DNA of 18,448 bases from assembly GCA_025965395.1 (NCBI GenBank), contig JAOPXA010000328.1:1-18448 (forward strand), written 5' to 3'. Source of the stretch: Nocardioidaceae bacterium. GTDB lineage: Bacteria > Actinomycetota > Actinomycetes > Propionibacteriales > Nocardioidaceae. Positions 7,923 to 13,471 of the stretch are shown in pieces; positions within the stretch are counted from its first letter, which is position 1; each line of letters begins with the position of its first letter. The position numbers and the translations under genes were made by a program. Under the pieces are notes generated by a model, which saw nothing but the letters and a program-made list of their open reading frames with translations, was not told the origin of the DNA and made no database searches.

Positions 7923-8588
7923 CTATTTCCGATAGGTGTCGAGGCTCTCGCCGAGCTCGGCGAAGATGTCGCTGTTGAGCGCGAAGACCGTCTTGACCTC
8001 AGCGAGAATGCGCTGGCGCTCTTGGTCACTCAGGACGAGTGCGTCGAGGCGTTCGCGATAGCCGTCCTTGAAGGGCTTGGGCTTCGGGATCTCGGGAAAT
8101 GCATAGAAGGCGACGCCGATGCCGCCCTCGAGATCGTAGGCGCGAGCCAGGATGCGACCGATGGCTTGGCCGCCCGACAGGTCGCCCATGTAGCGCGTGT
8201 AGTGATGCGCCAGGAACGTGCCGCCCCACTCTGCGGCCTGCTCGATGCGGGCGACGTAGGCGTCGGTCGCTGGCGAGTTCCACGCAGCCCCTTGCCAGTC
8301 AGCCCCGAGCCAGAAGGTGAGATCGGCCTCGATCGCCGCGAGGCGCTCGAGGGAGGGATCGATGACGGCGGCCGCGATGGGGTCGGCCTCGAGTCGGCGA
8401 GCCGCGCCCTCAAGCGCGGCGTAGACGGCCCGGTAGCGCAGCAAGTACTGGCCATAGCCGTTGGCATTAATCTCACCCTTGACGAGCTCGGACATGAAGC
8501 CGGCATTCTCGGCCGCCGTGTGCTCGGCTTGAGAACCGGTGCGCAGCAAGGCGGAAAGCGTCTGCGGGTTTGCTGCGAGAACGGTCAC
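7923..8588 (-). CDS. hmuO: Heme oxygenase (biliverdin-forming, HmuO family)
   Basis: 221-residue soluble enzyme that opens heme to biliverdin, CO and Fe2+, freeing iron. It aligns along its length with Corynebacterium diphtheriae HmuO. The proximal heme ligand is His23 in QAEHTAAENAGFM, at the same distance from FM as His20 of HmuO. The distal-helix signature YMGDLSGGQAIGR is intact, preceded by FLAHHYTRY. Length is normal for the family (about 215). The start is GTG 8588; there is no Shine-Dalgarno, and a TAGGCT hexamer ends 7 nt before the start, which suggests a leaderless transcript. That hexamer sits inside a DtxR/IdeR-like iron box, so repression under iron-replete conditions is likely, as known for hmuO in Corynebacterium. 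The LpdA-type reductase gene follows in the same orientation and may supply electrons or act on the product; that is inference. Confidence 0.95.
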   Translation of the reverse strand: MTVLAANPQTLSALLRTGSQAEHTAAENAGFMSELVKGEINANGYGQYLLRYRAVYAALEGAARRLEADPIAAAVIDPSLERLAAIEADLTFWLGADWQGAAWNSPATDAYVARIEQAAEWGGTFLAHHYTRYMGDLSGGQAIGRILARAYDLEGGIGVAFYAFPEIPKPKPFKDGYRERLDALVLSDQERQRILAEVKTVFALNSDIFAELGESLDTYRK

Positions 8589-8592
8589 GCGT

Positions 8593-8608
8593 CTTAGCCT
8601 ACCCTAAC
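8593..8608 (-). promoter_or_regulatory. DtxR/IdeR-like iron box overlapping hmuO -10
   Basis: On the minus strand TTAGGGTAGGCTAAG matches 13 of the first 14 positions of the 19-bp DtxR/IdeR consensus TWAGGTWAGSCTWACCTWA; the outer part of the second half is poorly matched. The candidate -10 TAGGCT (8601-8596) lies within it and is 7 nt from the GTG start. A repressor bound here would block the promoter directly. The motif is seen; regulation is inferred from HmuO family knowledge. Confidence 0.72.
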
Positions 8609-8620
8609 TCCCCACCCATA

Positions 8621-8672
8621 CGAGAAAATCTACTTTTGATAACGTTTTCGCTATCAAAAGTAGATTTTCTCG
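8621..8672. repeat. Perfect inverted repeat, 21-bp arms, 10-nt loop, AT-rich
   Basis: Bases 8621-8641 are the exact reverse complement of 8652-8672, with loop 8642-8651 (ACGTTTTCGC), which itself can add two C-G pairs around TTTT. The arms begin CGAGAAAATC and are much richer in A/T than the flanking genes. The element lies between the divergent hmuO and phosphorylase genes, just beyond the iron box. Because of the symmetry, each strand carries TTGATA, 19 bp, TAGATT, a weak promoter-like arrangement. It may be an operator, a bidirectional promoter or a small mobile or REP-like element; function is unknown. Confidence 0.8.
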
Positions 8673-8721
8673 TCTTCGGGGTGCGCGGGAACGAGGCAGC
8701 GAGCCCCCTGAGGCATTGCCG

Positions 8722-8737
8722 TAATGTACCGGTGGTG
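8722..8737 (+). promoter_or_regulatory. -10 and leaderless start of the phosphorylase gene
   Basis: TAATGT (8722-8727) is followed by 7 nt and then GTG at 8735, with no Shine-Dalgarno in between. This spacing is what a transcript starting at the start codon would need. No clear -35 is seen. Confidence 0.5.
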
Positions 8738-9532
8738 AGCGAATCTGCGATGACTCAGGCAACCCTGGCAGCCGAAAGACTGCGCGAGCTGACCGGCGGC
8801 GGCGATCACGACATCGCCCTCGTGATGGGATCGGGCTGGCTCCCCGCAGCCGACGCCCTCGGCGCCGCTGAGTATGAGTTCCCGGTCTCGGATCTTCCCG
8901 GCTTCAGCGCTCCGGCGGTCGAGGGCCACGGCGGCACCGTACGTTCCTTGCGCATCGGCGGCTCCCGCGTGCTCATCTTCCTGGGCCGCACTCACTTTTA
9001 CGAAGGCAAGGGCGTCCGAGCCGTCGTGCACGGCGTGCGCACGGCCGCGGCCGCCGGCGTCAAGACGATCGTCCTCACTAACGGATGTGGCGGGCTCGAC
9101 ACCGCGTGGTCCCCCGGCACGCCCGTCCTCATCAAGGACCACATCAACCTGACGGCAACATCGCCTGTTGAAGGCGCGAACTTCATCGACCTGACCGACC
9201 TCTACTCCAAGCGGCTGCGGGACCTGTGCCGCGAGCTCGAGCCCGAACTCGACGAGGGCGTCTACGTACAGTTCCCCGGCCCGCACTACGAGACCCCCGC
9301 CGAGATCGGCATGGTCAAGGCGATCGGCGGCACGCTCGTCGGCATGTCGACGGTGCTCGAAGCGATCGCGGCCCGCGAGGCCGGCATGGAGGTGTTAGGT
9401 ATCTCACTTGTCACCAACCTCGCCGCCGGGATAACGGGAGAGCCACTCAACCACGAAGAAGTGATCGCGGCCGGCAACGCGGCAGCTTTGCGAATCGGCT
9501 CACTGCTGGGGCAGATCCTGCCTAGAATCTGA
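8735..9532 (+). CDS. punA: Purine-nucleoside phosphorylase, trimeric (PNP/MTAP) family
   Basis: 265-residue cytoplasmic enzyme that splits purine (deoxy)ribonucleosides with phosphate into base and (deoxy)ribose 1-phosphate. Family motifs are in order: GSGW in the N-terminal phosphate loop, GRTHFYEG (phosphate-site His), LTNGCGGL, VQFPGPHYETPAEI (purine pocket) and GMSTVLEAIAAREAGM, then SLVTNLAAGI, whose Asn is typical of 6-oxopurine-specific trimeric PNPs. The closest well-known relative is M. tuberculosis Rv3307. I chose GTG 8735 because it gives an N-terminus close to the mycobacterial length and lies 7 nt after a TAATGT hexamer; ATG 8750 is the alternative. The frame is open further upstream to 8570, but that part runs through the inverted repeat and is not coding. 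Its stop at 9530-9532 is 2 nt before the phosphomutase ATG, so both genes may be read together. Confidence 0.94.
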   Translation: MSESAMTQATLAAERLRELTGGGDHDIALVMGSGWLPAADALGAAEYEFPVSDLPGFSAPAVEGHGGTVRSLRIGGSRVLIFLGRTHFYEGKGVRAVVHGVRTAAAAGVKTIVLTNGCGGLDTAWSPGTPVLIKDHINLTATSPVEGANFIDLTDLYSKRLRDLCRELEPELDEGVYVQFPGPHYETPAEIGMVKAIGGTLVGMSTVLEAIAAREAGMEVLGISLVTNLAAGITGEPLNHEEVIAAGNAAALRIGSLLGQILPRI

Positions 9533-9537
9533 GCATG
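9523..9537 (+). promoter_or_regulatory. TAGAAT -10 candidate, leaderless start of the phosphomutase gene
   Basis: TAGAAT (9523-9528) overlaps the last codons of the phosphorylase and is followed by 6 nt (CTGAGC, which contains the end of the TGA stop) and ATG 9535. No Shine-Dalgarno precedes the ATG. The phosphomutase may therefore have its own leaderless promoter in addition to readthrough. Confidence 0.5.
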
Positions 9538-11151
9538 ACCGATGTAACCCAGCAGGCCAAGGAATGGCTCGCCCAGGATCCCGACCCGAAAACGCGTGAC
9601 GAGCTTCAGGCTCTGCTCGACACCAACAACATCGCCGAGCTTGAGGATCGCTTCTCCGGACGCCTCCAGTTCGGCACCGCGGGTCTGCGCGGCGAGCTCG
9701 GCGCTGGTCCTAATCGGATGAACCGCGTCATCGTCGCGCAAGCCGCAGCGGGCCTCGCCGCATACCTCAACGAACGCGAGGAAGCCCCCTCGGTGGTTGT
9801 CGGCTACGACGCCCGGCACAACTCAGATGTCTTCGCCCGCGACACCGCCGAAATCATGACCGGCCTTGGCATCAAGGCGCATCTGCTGCCTGGGCCGCTG
9901 CCCACTCCCGTCCTTGCCTTCGCGATCCGCCACCTCGGGTGCAGCTCCGGCGTGATGGTCACCGCCTCGCACAACCCGCCGCAGGACAACGGCTACAAGG
10001 TCTACCTCTCCGACAGCAGCCAGATCGTGCCGCCTGCCGATGGACAGATCTCCGACCTGATCGACGCCGTCGGTCGCGTCGACCTGCTCAAGCGCTCAGA
10101 CGACTATGAGCTGCTCGGCGACGACATTGCTGCTGCGTACGTCGACGCAGTGACTGCGCTGCCCACCGGCACCGCCCGTGACGTGATCGCGGTCTACACG
10201 CCCATGCACGGAGTGGGTCGCGACACGGTCGTCGAGGTCGTCAGCCGGATCGGATTCCCCGCACTGCACGTCGTGGCCTCGCAGGCCGACCCGGATCCCG
10301 ACTTCCCCACGGTCGCATTCCCCAACCCTGAGGAGCCGGGTGCGATGGACCTCGCTCTCGCGCTGTCGGCCGAGGTCGGCGCAGACATCCTCCTCGCCAA
10401 TGACCCCGATGCCGACCGTGCAGCCGCCGGCGTCCCCACGCCCGACGGCTGGCGGATGCTTAGCGGCGACGAGGTCGGCGCCATCTTGGCGGAGCACTGG
10501 CTGCGTCGCGGTGTCGCGGGCACCTACGCCCAGTCGATCGTCTCGTCGACCCTGCTTGGTCGCCAGGCGGCGGCATACGGTCAGCCGTACCAACAGACCC
10601 TCACTGGCTTCAAGTGGATCGGCAAGATCGAGGACTACGCCTTCGGCTACGAAGAGGCGCTTGGCTACTCCGTGTCGGCGGACATCGCGCGCGACAAGGA
10701 CGGCGTCTCTGCCATCGCGATCCTGCTCGAGCTGGTCGCCGAGCTGAAGGCTGAGGGCAAGACGGTGCTCGACTTCCTTGACGAGATCGCGGTGCAGCAT
10801 GGCGTTCACGCCACAGGGCAGCTATCGGTGCGCGTCGAGGACCTCTCGATCATCGCCAAGGCGATGGACACCTTGCGCAACGACCCGCCCGCCGAGCTGG
10901 GCGGCTTTGCCGTCGAGAAGGTCGACGATCTCGAGCTGGGATATCAGGGGTTGCCGCCCACTGACGGGATCCAGCTCACGCTCGCCAACGACATCCGCAT
11001 CATTGCGCGCCCCTCGGGCACCGAGCCCAAGTTGAAGTGCTACCTCCAGGCGGTCGTGGCGGTCGATGGTGACATCGCTGCAGCACGCGTCGAGGCCGCG
11101 GACCGGCTCGTACGGCTGAAGGCGGACCTGGCAGTCAAGCTCGGCCTCTAG
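9535..11151 (+). CDS. pmmB: PGM2/PmmB-type phosphohexo/phosphopentomutase
   Basis: 538-residue cytoplasmic alpha-D-phosphohexomutase superfamily enzyme. The phosphoserine loop TASHNP places the catalytic serine at S145; the Mg-binding loop is DPDADR (D290, D292, D294); the sugar-binding loop is GYEEALGY; and the phosphate-contacting loop near the C-terminus is RPSGTEPK. Length and the YEEALGY form match the PGM2/Rv3308 branch rather than classical ManB or Pgm. Databases usually call this branch phosphomannomutase, but human PGM2 is mainly a phosphopentomutase. Here it lies directly after purine nucleoside phosphorylase and next to deoC, which needs deoxyribose 5-phosphate, so interconversion of (deoxy)ribose 1- and 5-phosphate is the better guess. 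Its TAG stop abuts the deoC stop with no spacer. The family is certain; the preferred sugar is inferred. Confidence 0.93.
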   Translation: MTDVTQQAKEWLAQDPDPKTRDELQALLDTNNIAELEDRFSGRLQFGTAGLRGELGAGPNRMNRVIVAQAAAGLAAYLNEREEAPSVVVGYDARHNSDVFARDTAEIMTGLGIKAHLLPGPLPTPVLAFAIRHLGCSSGVMVTASHNPPQDNGYKVYLSDSSQIVPPADGQISDLIDAVGRVDLLKRSDDYELLGDDIAAAYVDAVTALPTGTARDVIAVYTPMHGVGRDTVVEVVSRIGFPALHVVASQADPDPDFPTVAFPNPEEPGAMDLALALSAEVGADILLANDPDADRAAAGVPTPDGWRMLSGDEVGAILAEHWLRRGVAGTYAQSIVSSTLLGRQAAAYGQPYQQTLTGFKWIGKIEDYAFGYEEALGYSVSADIARDKDGVSAIAILLELVAELKAEGKTVLDFLDEIAVQHGVHATGQLSVRVEDLSIIAKAMDTLRNDPPAELGGFAVEKVDDLELGYQGLPPTDGIQLTLANDIRIIARPSGTEPKLKCYLQAVVAVDGDIAAARVEAADRLVRLKADLAVKLGL

Positions 11152-11865
11152 CTAGTACGACCTCTCGTCGATCACGCCTGGTCCGATCTCGCCGGCATCG
11201 CGCTTGGCGAGGTCGTCGAGGATCGTGGCCGTCGCGCTCGTGCCGAAGCGGGTCACGCCAAGGGCGAGCATCTCCAGCAGGGTGTCGAGGCTGCGCACCC
11301 CACCGGATGCCTTGACCTGCACGGCGTCGCTCACACTCGCGCGCATCAGCTTGAGGTGCGGCACCGTCGCGCCGCCGCCGGCGAACCCGGTGGCCGTCTT
11401 CACGAAGTCTGCGCCTGCGGCTTCGGCCGCTCGGCAGCCCTGGACGATCTCATCATCGCTGAGATAGGCAGTTTCGAGGATCACCTTGACAAGGCTGCCG
11501 TGCGCGGCTTCGACCACCGCGCGGATGTCTGCTTCGACCTCAGCGACCATGCCGCTGCGTAGCCAGCCGATGTTGAGGACCATGTCGAACTCCACGGCGC
11601 CGTCGGCGATGCCTTGGATGACTTCGGCAACCTTGGCGGTCGTGGACGTCGTTCCGTGCGGGAAGCCGATCACCGTACCGACGGCGACGCCGCTACCTTC
11701 AAGCGTCGATACGGCATGGGAAATATCGCTCGGCCGCACACATACGCAGAAGATCTTGTATGCGGCGGCGAGCGCGAGATCGGCGTCGACCTGCGTGCGG
11801 GTGAGCTCGGGCTTGAGGATCGCGTGATCGATCATGGCGGCGACCTGGGAGACCGAGACATTCAT
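11152..11865 (-). CDS. deoC: Deoxyribose-phosphate aldolase
   Basis: 237-residue class I aldolase that cleaves 2-deoxyribose 5-phosphate to glyceraldehyde 3-phosphate and acetaldehyde, the last step of deoxynucleoside catabolism. Schiff-base lysine K156 lies in FVKTATGF, the second catalytic lysine K185 in VKASGGVR, and the acid/base aspartate D94 in VEFDMVLNIG. The N-terminal IDHAILKPE and FPHGTT motifs are also typical, and length is normal. It is transcribed towards the phosphomutase, and the two TAG stops are adjacent. The start is ATG 11865; TAGACT ends 6 nt upstream and there is no Shine-Dalgarno, so a leaderless mRNA is likely. It completes a pathway with the phosphorylase and phosphomutase, although it lies on the opposite strand. 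Confidence 0.96.
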   Translation of the reverse strand: MNVSVSQVAAMIDHAILKPELTRTQVDADLALAAAYKIFCVCVRPSDISHAVSTLEGSGVAVGTVIGFPHGTTSTTAKVAEVIQGIADGAVEFDMVLNIGWLRSGMVAEVEADIRAVVEAAHGSLVKVILETAYLSDDEIVQGCRAAEAAGADFVKTATGFAGGGATVPHLKLMRASVSDAVQVKASGGVRSLDTLLEMLALGVTRFGTSATATILDDLAKRDAGEIGPGVIDERSY

Positions 11866-11877
11866 ACGGCGAGTCTA
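11863..11877 (-). promoter_or_regulatory. TAGACT -10 candidate, leaderless start of deoC
   Basis: On the minus strand TAGACT (11877-11872), 6 nt (CGCCGT), then ATG 11865. No ribosome binding site fits between the hexamer and the start codon. Confidence 0.55.
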
Positions 11878-11926
11878 ACGAGCACCCGCCACCCGCTCCA
11901 CGGCGCCGACTAAGCCTCCCTCCGCC

Positions 11927-11945
11927 GGTTGAGCTTGTCGAAACC
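11927..11945. repeat. Short intergenic repeat, imperfect palindrome GGTT...AACC
   Basis: GGTTGAGCTTGTCGAAACC, with matching ends GGTT/AACC, lies in the divergent gap between deoC and the disulfide oxidoreductase gene. From memory, sequences of this kind recur between genes in many Nocardioides- and Microbacterium-like genomes; I cannot confirm that here. It supplies TTGTCG (11935-11940), which could act as a -35, 16 bp before TAGGTT. Confidence 0.5.
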
Positions 11946-11956
11946 CCGAACCCAGG

Positions 11957-11971
11957 TAGGTTCGATCCATG
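11957..11971 (+). promoter_or_regulatory. TAGGTT -10 candidate, leaderless start of the disulfide oxidoreductase gene
   Basis: TAGGTT (11957-11962), 6 nt (CGATCC), then ATG 11969. A TTGTCG lies 16 bp upstream of the hexamer. No Shine-Dalgarno is present. Confidence 0.55.
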
Positions 11972-13393
11972 CCTTCCACACGCGAGTACGACCTGATCGT
12001 CATCGGTGCCGGACCGGTCGGCGAGAACGTCGCTGATCGAGCCGTGCGCGGAGGTTTGACCGCCGTGATTGTCGAGTCTGAGCTAGTCGGCGGCGAGTGC
12101 TCGTACTGGGCCTGCATGCCGTCCAAGGCGCTCCTGCGCGCTGGCGCCGCACTCGATGCCGCCAAGCACATCGCCGGAGCGAGCGAAGCAGTGACCGGAG
12201 AGGTCGATGTGGCTGCAGTCCTGCGGCACCGCGACGAAGTCACGTCCCATTGGGACGACGCTGGCCAGGTCTCGTGGCTCGAATCAGCAGGCATCTCGTT
12301 CGTACGAGGGCACGGCCGGATCACGGGCGCGAAGACCGTGAGCGTCACGGCCACTGACGGAACCGTGACCCATCTGACTGCCCGCCACGCTGTCGCTGTG
12401 TCGACTGGCACGGCCGCCCTTTTGCCACCCATACCCGGTCTCGTCGAAGCCAAGCCGTGGACGAGCCGCGAGGCGACCGCAGCGTCCTCGATTCCCAAGC
12501 GACTCGCCGTGCTCGGTGGCGGAGTCGTCGCCGTGGAAATGGCCACCGCCTACGCGCGTCTCGGCAGCAAGGTCACGATGCTGCTGCGCGACGGTCTGCT
12601 CGAGCGCAATGAACCGTTTGCCGGCGAGCTCGTCGCGGCTTCGCTCGAAGGTATGGGTGTCGACCTCGTGACCAACGTCGAGTTGGCGTCGGCCAGCCGT
12701 GATGATGCGGGCCTAGCTCTCGTGCTGAGCAATGGAAGCACCATCGTTGCCGACGAGATCCTGGTCGCGATCGGTCGAAGCCCACGCACCGATGACCTCG
12801 GCCTCGCGTCGATCGGACTCAAGGACGGCGACTGGATGACCGTCGACGACACGATGCTCGTAGAGGGTTACGACTGGCTGTATGCGGTCGGTGACGTCAA
12901 CCACCGAGCGCTGCTGACTCACCAGGGCAAATACCAAGCGCGCGCAGCGGGTGACGTGATAGCCGCGCGTGCATGGGGCAAGCCCGTTGATCTGGCGCCG
13001 TGGGGCACCCACGTGGCGACAGCAGATCACGAAGCCGTGCCGCAGGTGGTGTTTAGTGATCCCGAGGTGACGGCGGTCGGGCTGACCGCTGCCGATGCGG
13101 CGGCTGCTGGCTATGAGACCCGTGTCGTCGACTACGACATCGCGAGCGTGGCCGGCGCCTACCTCGACCACGAGGGCTATGTCGGCAAGGCGCGCATGGT
13201 CGTCGACCAGAAGCGTCAGGTTGTGCTCGGCGTGACGTTCGTTGGCACCAACGTGAGCGAGCTGATCCATTCGGCGACCGTCGCCGTGGTGGGCGAAGTG
13301 CCCTTGGCGCGCCTCTGGCACGCGGTGCCTTCGTACCCAACGATCAGCGAGGTCTGGTTGCGGCTGCTCGAGGCGTACGGGCGTCCGGCGTAA
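11969..13393 (+). CDS. Pyridine nucleotide-disulfide oxidoreductase of unknown substrate
   Basis: 474-residue FAD- and NAD(P)-dependent flavoprotein. FAD loop GAGPVG is at residues 13-18; the redox disulfide is intact as C44-S-Y-W-A-C49 in GGECSYWACMPSK; the NAD(P) loop is GGGVVAVE; and YAVGDVNHRALLTHQGKYQ is the second FAD contact and dimer region. The C-terminus reads SYPTISE, where lipoamide dehydrogenase, mercuric reductase and glutathione reductase have the catalytic His before Pro, so the usual acid/base His is replaced by Tyr. There is no C-terminal Cys pair, which argues against mercuric reductase, and no lipoyl or E2 gene nearby, which argues against a dehydrogenase-complex E3. It stands between deoC (divergent) and fbiD (same strand, 75 bp on), neither of which tells its substrate. 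Family firm, function unknown. Confidence 0.88.
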   Translation: MPSTREYDLIVIGAGPVGENVADRAVRGGLTAVIVESELVGGECSYWACMPSKALLRAGAALDAAKHIAGASEAVTGEVDVAAVLRHRDEVTSHWDDAGQVSWLESAGISFVRGHGRITGAKTVSVTATDGTVTHLTARHAVAVSTGTAALLPPIPGLVEAKPWTSREATAASSIPKRLAVLGGGVVAVEMATAYARLGSKVTMLLRDGLLERNEPFAGELVAASLEGMGVDLVTNVELASASRDDAGLALVLSNGSTIVADEILVAIGRSPRTDDLGLASIGLKDGDWMTVDDTMLVEGYDWLYAVGDVNHRALLTHQGKYQARAAGDVIAARAWGKPVDLAPWGTHVATADHEAVPQVVFSDPEVTAVGLTAADAAAAGYETRVVDYDIASVAGAYLDHEGYVGKARMVVDQKRQVVLGVTFVGTNVSELIHSATVAVVGEVPLARLWHAVPSYPTISEVWLRLLEAYGRPA

Positions 13394-13397
13394 CGCT

Positions 13398-13453
13398 GAG
13401 TGACTCCCCGGTCACCGTAGATGACTCGCCGGTCACCGTGAGCGACTCGCGAG
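13398..13453. promoter_or_regulatory. Two 21-bp tandem units, each with a TGAC-N6-GTCA dyad, upstream of fbiD
   Basis: The 21-bp units 13398-13418 and 13419-13439 are identical at 17 positions. A degenerate third begins at 13440 with GAGCGACTCGC. Each full unit holds a dyad: TGACTCCCCGGTCA (13401-13414; arms extend to GTGAC/GTCAC) and TGACTCGCCGGTCA (13422-13435). Their centres are 21 bp apart, two helical turns, on one DNA face. They directly precede the presumed fbiD -10. A dimeric regulator site is likely; the regulator is unknown. Confidence 0.55.
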
Positions 13454-13455
13454 CG

Positions 13456-13471
13456 TAGAGTGCGGGGGGTG
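13456..13471 (+). promoter_or_regulatory. TAGAGT -10 candidate, leaderless start of fbiD
   Basis: TAGAGT (13456-13461), 7 nt (GCGGGGG), then GTG 13469. The GTG at 13460 overlaps the hexamer and would be a poor start. No -35 is recognisable, which would fit an activated promoter. Confidence 0.5.

Noticed and set aside
8621..8672. The large inverted repeat as a rho-independent terminator
   Set aside because: Both neighbouring genes start beside it and run away from it, and no T-run follows either arm.
8570..8734. N-terminal extension of the phosphorylase back to 8570
   Set aside because: It would translate through the inverted repeat and the iron box and has no counterpart in the family, which starts about 30 residues before GSGW.
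11969..13393. Second flavoprotein as mercuric reductase or E3 of a dehydrogenase complex
   Set aside because: No C-terminal Cys pair, no metal-binding domain, catalytic His replaced, and no lipoyl-protein genes nearby.
13398..13453. The 21-bp tandem units as a CRISPR array or as CRP sites
   Set aside because: There are no spacers and only two good copies, so not CRISPR; CRP sites are TGTGA-N6-TCACA, whereas here the GTGA and TCAC halves are 8 apart.
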